Below are positions 55,724 through 64,000 of a stretch of DNA of 64,000 nucleotides, piece by piece; the first letter of the stretch is position 1; each line of letters begins with the position of its first letter. The notes below the pieces were generated by a model. That model was not told where the DNA came from. It saw only the letters and a list, made by a program, of their open reading frames with translations, and did no database searches. The position numbers were made by a program, and so were the translations under genes. The stretch is taken from positions 3,541,501 through 3,605,500 of the forward strand of contig CP114497.1 in NCBI GenBank assembly GCA_027186245.1, given 5' to 3'. This DNA comes from Coriaria nepalensis (lineage: Eukaryota; Streptophyta; Magnoliopsida; Cucurbitales; Coriariaceae).

Positions 55724-57056
55724 TCTGTTCTGGTGAAAAAACAAGCAACAGTCTCCATCAGAACAGTAATTAGATTTATGTTTTGATTAAAGTCATATGA
55801 TCTATTTTGGTGTATTCTATTGATTTTAAGTTGGTGTATAATTTTGATTGATCCTGGATTTGAGATTCAACAATTTTCTTTGGCGGCTTCCGATATTTTT
55901 CAGGCTGAATTGTGGTGGTGTTTTACAGTTGCTTCACTCTCATATACCTTCTTCTTCTTCTTCTTCTTTTATTAACACTGTTTGTATCCACATAAATGCT
56001 TTGCAAAACGTGTATATAATAAGTCAACTCCGTACCCCTTAAATTCTCATCGAAAAGGAGAAGAGTGGTGGTGTCTCACAGTCACAGTTACATATATATC
56101 ACAAAATGAGAGTGTCCCAAAACATGTCTTAAAAGAGATTTTTCATCTATTGTCACTGAAAGACGCATCATTCATTCCCTTACGAATTGTCCTTATATAT
56201 CCTAAGCACTTTTGCAATCTGAATTACATTATTAAAAGCTGACACTAAAAGGCAAGCATTCAGCATAAGAACACGACCGGTTTAACCGGAAATGTCTAGC
56301 CTGAATCATATTTACGCCACTATTTTTTGTAGTCCTAAATTAGCATGCTATAACTTAATTTCTCTTTCTTCTTACTTTTTTAAAAAGAAATAAACAAAAT
56401 AACTAAATAATTTATAAATGCTATTGCCAAATTTATCGATTCACTCTTGGCCATGATTAATAGGGGCAAGAGCAACGAACAGTGCATTGCCACGAAAATG
56501 ACGAAACAAACGATGCCCTTTTCTCTAGCTTTAAACAGAATTGTCAAATTGTTAATTTCCTCCTTTTCACTTCATTCACCCATTTTTCTCCTAGAAAAAT
56601 GAAATACTACCCAACCAAGTTTTTCTGAACTTCGTTTCTTTTTTTTTTCTCCATCACTCAAAAAAAAAAAAAAAAAAAAAAAGAAAAAAATTCCCTCTAT
56701 TCAAACGAAGTGTTCAACTGTTTTTTTTTTGTTTAATCCCGATCCCGATCTCGATTTCGATCCCGATCTTGATGAATAAATATTCAATGAAAGTCATGGT
56801 CCTGACTTTTGTCAAATTGTAATCTGAATTCCACTTTATGTGGCATCCCAGGTTCGCTATATTCATCATAACCTCTTTTTTTTTTTTTTTTTCCTTATTT
56901 ATTAGTTTTAAAGATTTATTTTTTGCTTTCTTGTAAATAGATTGAAGCTTGAAGAATTGATCAAGGGAAGGTCAACAAGTATATGTAACATTGTATTCGG
57001 AGTTCATGTAATAGTTCATTAGCCGAGCTGTGGGGAATAGATTTGCTTTAACAAAA
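55724..57056. other. TBC 3' flank and RIC upstream region
   Basis: Includes a (TTC)n run near 55950-55965, a long A-run at 56660-56683 and a T-run at 56876-56892. Pyrimidine-rich text with repeated cgatcccgatct words is at 56735-56775. No exon is recognised. Confidence 0.55.
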
Positions 57057-58180
57057 ATGTCGAACAGCAAAATGAAGGGCCTTCTGAAAGGTCTAAGATA
57101 CATTTCACAAATATTTGGTAAGCAATCATCCCCCTTTTCTTTTTCTCGAGTTCAATTCGTAGCTTCAGTCTATCGTATATTGATCACTCAGAAGTAAGGA
57201 TGTCATGTTTAGCATATTTCATGTTTGTTCAAAGACGATGATTTATATAAGTATATATGTTTTTGTTGGTTGCAGAAAATGATGAGAAGGAATCTGAAAT
57301 GCAGATCGGGTATCCAACGGATGTAAAGCATGTAGCCCATATTGGATGGGATGGCCCACCGGTAAATTCTTCAAGCTGGGTAATTTCTTTTTTTTTTTCT
57401 CTGCGAAAATAATAATAATTAATTTCTTTATTTATTTTCCTGGTCATAATTTTGTAGAAAAATGAGTTCAAAGGACCGCAACCGCAGGCTCAAGCTCAAG
57501 CTCAAGCTCAGGGATGTTCATCTGCTGCTGCTTCCCCTTTCCGTCACAGTTTCGAAGAAGAAGCCTCTGCCAAATCAGTACTCTCGGACGGTAATTTTCC
57601 GGATATTTTAGGTATTCATAAATATATATATGAAAATTAATTCAGTAACGAATTATTACTGTAATGTGTAGATTCCAATCAGAGAAGTGGAAGGAGATCG
57701 ATCTCTAACGGCCTTGAATCGCCGGAAGTTCCAAAACCGTCTAGAAACCTGTTCCAATCCGAAGGCGGCGGAATCGGTGGCGTTGGATTAGAATCGCCGA
57801 GCAAGGATAAAACAGAGAAGCCAAAACGGAGGTCAGCAAAGCCAAAGGACGGTTCGAATCAAACAAAACCGATCCGGCTGGTGGTGGAGCCAAATCACGA
57901 GAGTGACTCGTCGTCGTCGTCGATGAATCATCTGGATCTGCCGAAAAGGACGAGGAGGAAGAAATCGAAGGACACATCGGACGGTTCAGTACGAAGCAGA
58001 AGCAGAGCTTCGTCCAGAGGGCAGAAAGCGTCGACATCAGAGACGAAGACGATGACATCTCAATCAAATTCGTTCTCGACTGTGAATACTAATTCTGAAT
58101 CGGAAATGCGATGGAAGAACAAAGAGGTGGAAGGGGAAGTGGAAGTGGAAGTGGAGGTGCAAGATAAGGAATTTACTTGA
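57057..58180 (+). CDS. ROP-interactive CRIB-motif protein (RIC type, 4 exons)
   Basis: Exons 57057-57117, 57276-57379, 57458-57590 and 57672-58180 give 268 residues. The N-terminus, KMKGLLKGLRYISQIFEND, leads to the CRIB motif IGYPTDVKHVAHIGWDGP (the two His and the Trp typical of Cdc42/Rac binding are present), then SSSWKNEF. The rest is low complexity: (QA)n repeats, a basic/serine-rich tail with KRTRRKKSKD, and a glutamate-valine repeat EGEVEVEVEVQ before the stop. Plant RIC proteins bind active ROP GTPases at the plasma membrane and steer polarity and cytoskeleton. The N-terminal part resembles the RIC10 group; the exact paralogue is unsure. A second donor at 57361/57362 would drop six residues (VNSSSW) and stay in frame. 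No lesion is seen. Confidence 0.92.
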
Positions 58181-59440
58181 ATTTCCTAATTATATTATAA
58201 GGGCGAAAATCGGGAAAAAAAAAAAGAAAGAAAGAAAGATTTTTAAATATTTCAAAAAGAAATATCCAGATTCCAGTTGTAGGTAGGTAAAGGTTCCTAG
58301 CGCGTAGGTAACAAACTTAAAAAACCAAAAAAAAGGTCGGGTTTATTTACAGTTTTACCTATGATCTCCACTTTTCTTTTTTTTTTTTTTCTCTTTCTCT
58401 TTCCTCTATTCTGACTTATTTTGTGTACAATAAAATAATGACAGATTTGGGTGTAATTATATATGCCTTTTGCCCCCCCCCCCCCCCCCCCCTCCTACGT
58501 TTATTTGATATTTTCATTTCTTGTAAATCTTGTATTTTAAAGGAAAACTCAGATTAGAAAAAAAAATATTATTTGGATTAAAATTATAATATATATCATA
58601 TATAAAAGAGTTTTATCATATTAATTATATTTGTATTTTTATAATATTTAATTATATATTTTCCAATTGCATATTCTAAATATGAAATATGCAATTGAGC
58701 TATAATTATGAATCAAAATAAAAAATAGTGAAACGAAACTTAAAAAGAATTCCTAATGCCGTAACACTTTTATTATTATTAATCAATTTTATTATGAGTT
58801 CTTATATAATTCTATTATCTTACAATTAATTATTATCGAGTGTTTAAGTCGTTATTTTTCATTATACGACATTTCTTCATAGGATCAACATCTCAATCTA
58901 TATTATAATTGCTCTAAGTATATTTTGAGCATAATCAAATAAGTGTCAGTCCTTTATCGATATTTCCGTTACTATCATATTACTAAACTGTCAGCCATTA
59001 CATGCACATTATATATTATATCAACAAGTATGTATTGTGCCTAACGTAAAGACAATATAATATAGTCAATATATGTTGTATTAACAAGTATGTATTATGT
59101 CAAATGTTTGTTTCAAAAAGTATATATGTATGTACTACATCTGATGTTTGAAAGAAGCAGAACGTGTTTTACTTTTTCAAATCTAAATCCAGCTACAAAC
59201 CTCATTTTTTTTCTATAAATATCAACGACCTTATTCTTGCGGAAAAGAGTCATATTACGATCGTTTACAGCCATTAAAGATAACTTCATCGCATGAAACT
59301 CGATGTATTTTATCGTATGCATAGTGCAATCTCCCTCCCCTATGAGTATTATGAGAGAGCGATTTTTCAATTGAAATGATTTCTATTGCTTCTCCTTGAA
59401 CTTTTTCCTCATCCTCTCCCCATGCTTCAATATGTTGGGT
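58181..59440. other. RIC 3' flank and A/T-rich intergenic DNA
   Basis: Contains the poly-C tract at 58474-58493. Repeated 'gtatgtatt(g/a)tg' words lie at 59025-59100. Open frames on the minus strand at 59113-59464 have no recognised family likeness, except that they adjoin the Ulp1-like fragment. Confidence 0.5.
58472..58493. repeat. Poly-C tract (about 20 C)
   Basis: An uninterrupted run of about twenty C residues stands in an AT-rich 3' flank, about 290 bases after the RIC stop codon. It may be hard to sequence, so the length is uncertain. Confidence 0.9.
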
Positions 59441-59640
59441 AATAGATTTCATGCAGACTTGCAATAAAATCTAGGTGTAACACCATATTTCTATAGAAAA
59501 TTCATGTACAAATCCATAATGGTGATTGTCCATTCGATGAAGTCCATGGCTATGACAAACCAATAGGTATCTTGAAAGTTGAGCGGGTGGTATGAATATC
59601 CCATAATGTCACAAGGACACCTTGTTTTGGACTAAATCCC
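59440..59640 (-). pseudogene. Ulp1-like (C48) protease fragment of a transposon
   Basis: In one minus-strand frame the translation runs QDTYWFVIAMDF then an EWTITIMD block. This is the Trp-x-x-x-x-x-Asp layout around the catalytic histidine/aspartate region of Ulp1-type SUMO proteases carried by plant Mutator-like and CACTA transposons. A stop follows shortly after. Only one strand pair of the fold is present, so it is a remnant. Likeness is moderate. Confidence 0.4.
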
Positions 59641-60390
59641 GACATGTATAACTTACCAACCTTATGATTAGAAATGAAGACAAACATAATTAGGAAAAAA
59701 AAACATAATGTAGTAACCAAAATGAAATAAATTTAAAATGTAAAGAATCGGAATACTTACTTGTCCCCTTCTTCGCCCAACAACTTTTATAGAGATGCTT
59801 TCGCTTCTGGATCGAGGGCACGTAGTAGATTGAATGTCACTAGATCCCTCTTTCTAATTTTATGGACCTTCGTGGGATCTAAGTACGAAGAATTAAGCCA
59901 ATGGCCCTATTTTTTTTTCCCTCGCTTGTCCATCGACTGACTCACTATGCTAGTTTGTGTAGCAACAATACTATTGCTATAAGCTTCCTTCCCAGCCCTT
60001 TTCCCTTGCCCTAGTCCCTCATCTCTACAGCATCATTAACAATATTATCGTATGCCTCGTTCGTACCCCTTCACCTAGGTCCATAATCTCTTCTACATCA
60101 TTGAAAATGTTACCGCATGCCTCGCTCGCACCCCTTCCTTCACCCTGGTCCATTATATCGGTCTGCTCCCCTACACCACCAACATCAGGAAAGTGTTGAC
60201 CAACCATATAGAGCTGTTGTTTCTGTAAAGATTGGCCGATGAGGGATTATGCCAGTTAATTTGTCTAATTTATCCTCCATTTGATCCATCCGCATGCCTT
60301 GCTCTGAAACTAGTCCCTCCAATAGCTCAAAAATATGATCAAAACTGTTACCTAATTCATCAAACTTTCCTACCAGCACCTGCATCAACA
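59641..60390 (-). mobile_element. Possible upstream part of the same transposon-derived gene
   Basis: Two minus-strand open frames (60391-60185 and 60207-60025) overlap. The first is heptad-like and may form a coiled coil (VGKFDELGNSFDHIFELLEG). The second repeats an acidic unit, IMDQGEGRG then IMDLGEGVR. Such acidic repeats and coiled coils are common N-terminal to Ulp1-like domains in transposon-borne genes, but I cannot prove the link. Confidence 0.3.
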
Positions 60391-63245
60391 TGATTAATAG
60401 ATATGGAGTCTAAACCTTCTTTATAGAACATTGTATATAGTAGATTAACAAGTTTAATTAATAATCTAATTTATTGAAGCTTGAAATTATAAGTCCATGG
60501 TCTCCAGGTCATCTTTATAAAATATTGTATATGGTAAGAGTGACAAAGCTTGAAAATGACTTATTTGCAAAGAAAATAGTTCTTTGGGGTAAATATGTAA
60601 TTATGAGACAATTAGTATTAATAAGTTAATTAAAGAATTAATAATTAAAAAATGTATTTAAATATAATAATGAATTTCGAAATTCATTTTATAAATAATA
60701 ATATATTTAATTTTAAATTAAATATGTTATATATAATATATGAGATATTAAGATTAGGTAAGTCAAATTTAAATTAATTTGAAATTTAAATTAATTTGAG
60801 AAACTAATTTAAAATTCAAATAAGATATGGTATGATTTCAAATAGATAAGAATCTATTTTAAATTTGAAAAGATTTGACCAAATCAAAGATATCATTAAA
60901 GATAAATATATAACTTAAAATAGATAAAATTTTATTTTAAATTAATTTTGAAAAGATTTGACTTTATCAAAAATCACTAAAAGATATCTCATGATTATCT
61001 TATAATTTAATATTATGATTGAATTATCAATGCAATTATTTTAAAATGTTTAAATTAAAAATAATATTAAATAGAAAACCTAATAGAATCCTATAAATAC
61101 ATCATATTCTAATTATTTCATAATACAAATGCGAAAAATAGAGGTTTTTTCACAAAAAGGAAAAGAGAGAAAATCTAGTCATTTTTACGTGTCCACACAC
61201 GTTCTAGTGTGTTGAGGATTGACCTAGAAAATTGTGGTGTGAATCTCGACAATCAATTCACGTAAGCTAAGGTATGAAATCTTCATATAGATGTATGATT
61301 AATTTATATATACTACAACCAACAATCATTTCCATTGTGAATTTTAAACCTGTTTCCAATAATTGGTATTAGAGCAACCTTTATATATATATAGATTAAT
61401 CACTATATGAGATTCTTGCATTACCATATATATGCGATATGTATGTTGAATGGATGTTTATATTTTTTGAATGTATAGTTGATATAATGGATCGTTAATT
61501 ATATATTTTACTTTTATCCTTTTATAGTCTTGGTGAGAAAAAGGTGTTTGTATCGACAAATGCAACTTTTCTCGAACATAACTATATGAGAAAATACAAA
61601 CCTCATGGTAAGGTAGTATTAGAGGAATTAAATTATGTATCAACAAATGTGAGAAAAAGGTGTTTGTATCGACAAATGCAACTTTTCTTGAACATGACTA
61701 TATGAGAAAATACAAATCTTGTAGTAAGGTAGTACTAGAGGAATTAAATTCTGATTAAATCAGATCATCTCAATCACTATCTGATAAATGAAAACATCAA
61801 GAGATAACCGATCCTAGTTAGAACACCCTAGTAGCTCATTGTAGTGGGAGAATTATCAGACAACCCATTCGTTACGAATACGAGGCTCAGGTTCTAGTGT
61901 TAGACATAAACCAAGACAATCGATTAACCTTCAAGGAGGCAATGGATGATTCTTACAAGAATAAATGGTAAGATGCAATGAACTAATAAATGAAATCCAT
62001 GTATTCCAATTTTGTCTGAGAACTTGTAGTTCCACCTGAAGATGTCAGGTCCATTGGATGTAAATGGATCTTAAAGAAGAAAAGAGACATAATGGGAAAA
62101 TAGAGACTTTCAAGGCACGATTTGTAGCAAAGGGCTATACCCAAAGGGAATGGGTCAATTACAAAGAGACTTTCTCTCTTGTTGCCATGCTAAAGTCTCT
62201 ACGCATTCTTTTATCCATTGCCACTAGTTTAGAGTATGAGATATGGAAAATGGATGTCAAGATAGTTTTTCTGAATGACTATCTTGAAGAAAGCATTTAT
62301 ATGATGCAACTAGAAGGTTTTGCGTAAAAGGACCAAGAGAAAAAAGTTTGCAAGTTGCTTAAATCCATTTATGGATTAAAGCAAGCCTCTAGGTCTTGAA
62401 ACCTAAGGTTTGATGACACTATGAAGACCTATGGCTTCGAGCAAAATGTTAATGAACCATGTGTCTATAAACACATTAAAGAAAAAAAGGTGGTCTTCTT
62501 AGTTCTTTATGTAAACGATATTTATTCATTGGGAATGATGTAAAAATATTGTCACACATGAACAAATGGCTAGCTAAGCAATTCCAAAATAAAGATTTGG
62601 GAGAAGCAAGCTGTGTTATAAGAATCCCAATCCTAAAGGATAAGAAGAACAAGCTTTTGGCATTGTCTCATGTGTCTTATATAGATAAGGTGATGGCTCG
62701 ATTCTCAATGCAAAACTCCAATAAAGGTTAATTACCGACTAGATGGAGTTGTTCTTTTTAAAGAGCAATGTCCAAAGACATCTTAGGAGGAAGAAGACAT
62801 GAGATAGATTCCCTCTGCCTCAGCTGTAGGTAGTCTTATGTGTGTTATGTTGTGTATAAGCTGACAATTATTATGCAATAGAGATAGTCAGTCGTTATCA
62901 ATTGAATCCTAGTTTAGAACACTAGATAGTCGTAAAACATATTCTCTAGTATTTTCAGAGAATGAGAGACTATATGCTTGTTTACTCAGGTGGAGACCTG
63001 AACCCCACTAGATACACTGATTCTAATTTTTAATTAGATAGAGATAGTTGAAAGTTGATTTCTTGATCAGTATTCACACTTAGTGGAGGAGTTGTAGTCA
63101 TGAACTCATGAACTCATGTTTATGTCAATTGAATATTTTGATTCACTCGTCACAGTTTGTTTATAAAATAGGCTAACAACTTTTGTTTTGTAGGTTCATT
63201 GAATTCTATTGTCACTTTTTTTTACGTTATTCTTATTAAAAAAAT
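60391..63245 (+). mobile_element. Decayed Ty1-copia element of the LTR family, copy 3, with RT-RNase H
   Basis: A 5' LTR part at 60391-61360 shares phrases with copy 1 (for example around 60480-60600). The primer-binding site TGGTATTAGAGC is at 61364-61375. Integrase is mostly lost; the linker lies at 61540-61770 and is tandemly duplicated. RT begins near 61920 (FKEAMDD), with GCKWILKKKRD at 62057 and a long open piece at 62064-62327 (ARFVAKGYTQ, the IWKMDVKIVFLN block). The YGLKQAS block is at 62370 and a degenerate YVND box at 62510. RNase H fragments run to 63080, then LTR text resembling copy 1 (2410-2520) abruptly begins at about 63090. Stops break all parts. Confidence 0.85.
61533..61764 (+). 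repeat. 116-base tandem duplication in the copia linker
   Basis: Two head-to-tail copies starting gtgagaaaaaggtgtttg at 61533 and 61649, with few differences between them, so the duplication is younger than most decay around it. Confidence 0.9.
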
Positions 63246-64000
63246 ATAATATACATTGATTATTTATTCTTCAAAGTGGGGTATCATATAGATTAGTTAT
63301 GATATTAGATAATGTCAAACATATAGTTATCACGTAGATTATTAGAGTACAAGTGTTGATCTAAATCATATAACAATTACTTCAAATTCAAAATATACTG
63401 TCAGATTTTTATATTCTCCAGACTAATTACCCTCATAGCTGAGTGAGATGAGAATGAAGTGGCCGAGTGAGTGAGAAGAAAATGAGAGCTTGAGAGAGGA
63501 GAAGAGCACGGATAAAAATCGATATTTCTTAAATTATATATATATGAATTAAATAGAAAAAATATTATGTTATTCTTATATTATAGAAAAATAAAGATAT
63601 TAAATATTCATACATCCCACACATGTCTATACAAGTTAGTATATATCTTATACTTATACAACTTAATCATATCATCATTTATTTCTTGAAATGAAATTCC
63701 AATCGAATGAAATTATGTACACTTAATTGTAGAAACACCACAATCTCCTCCTTTCTTATTTTATGATATTTCCATTATTTGTAAATCAAAATCTCTATAT
63801 TTCCAATTCTCATAGTGTTTAATCTTTAAATTGGGTACCAAGTAGATAAGTTGAGGTAAGATCTTACATAATGGCAAACATATGGGTATGACATTAGTTT
63901 CATCCCGAATTCATAACGTATAGAATCCAGGTATCTTAAGTCCACGTATAAGGCCACCCAATGTATATTTTTTAAGTTAAACAGCATGGACACACTGAAT
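63246..64000. other. A/T-rich intergenic DNA to the window end
   Basis: No exon or conserved block is recognised. A purine-rich patch (gagagagg-type words) lies at 63445-63510. Confidence 0.5.

Overview
This is an AT-rich stretch of nuclear DNA from a flowering plant, almost certainly a eudicot. The evidence is intron-rich genes with GT-AG borders, plant-specific families (CASP-like, ROP-interactive CRIB, GRAS), decayed Ty1-copia elements with initiator-Met-tRNA primer sites, tRNA-derived SINE-like copies, a chloroplast ndhA insert and what looks like an old endogenous pararetrovirus. I cannot name the species from the sequence.

Seven intact-looking protein genes were rebuilt by hand from exon-sized conserved blocks and splice signals. 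On the minus strand are an STK19 homologue (7.5-11.2 kb, 8 exons) and ribophorin II/OST subunit 2 (RPN2/HAP6, 12.1-19.7 kb, about 19 exons). On the plus strand are a NECAP-type adaptin-ear-binding protein (26.0-28.6 kb, 3 exons), a CASP-like protein of the 1B type (36.3-37.1 kb, 3 exons), a casein kinase 1-like kinase (45.6-50.6 kb, 14 exons), a TBC-domain Rab-GAP (52.7-55.7 kb, 11 exons) and a ROP-interactive CRIB protein (57.1-58.2 kb, 4 exons). A GRAS-family SCL23-like pseudogene lies at 38.6-39.75 kb. The genes are ordinary housekeeping or signalling genes. They do not form an operon-like system, although NECAP, TBC/Rab-GAP, RIC and OST2 all touch membrane traffic or the secretory pathway.

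The spaces between genes are repeat deposits. Region 0-4 kb has a minus-strand copia RT/RNase H remnant, an LTR fragment and a plastid ndhA fragment. Region 20-25 kb has a degenerate short-repeat block followed by a minus-strand pararetrovirus-like remnant with a primer-binding site. Region 29.9-34.4 kb has a second block of the same short-repeat family, including a 264-bp tandem duplication and a near-perfect inverted repeat, then an inverted LTR copy and a copia gag remnant. Region 40.1-43.1 kb has a SINE-like copy and a decayed copia gag-integrase. Region 59.4-63.3 kb has a Ulp1-protease-like transposon fragment and a third member of the 0-4 kb LTR family, with RT-RNase H.

I saw no CRISPR, rRNA or convincing functional tRNA gene. 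No clear new biological system stands out. The most useful leads are the pararetrovirus remnant, the short-repeat family with its hairpin, the two in-frame splice donors in the RIC gene, and the GRAS pseudogene.
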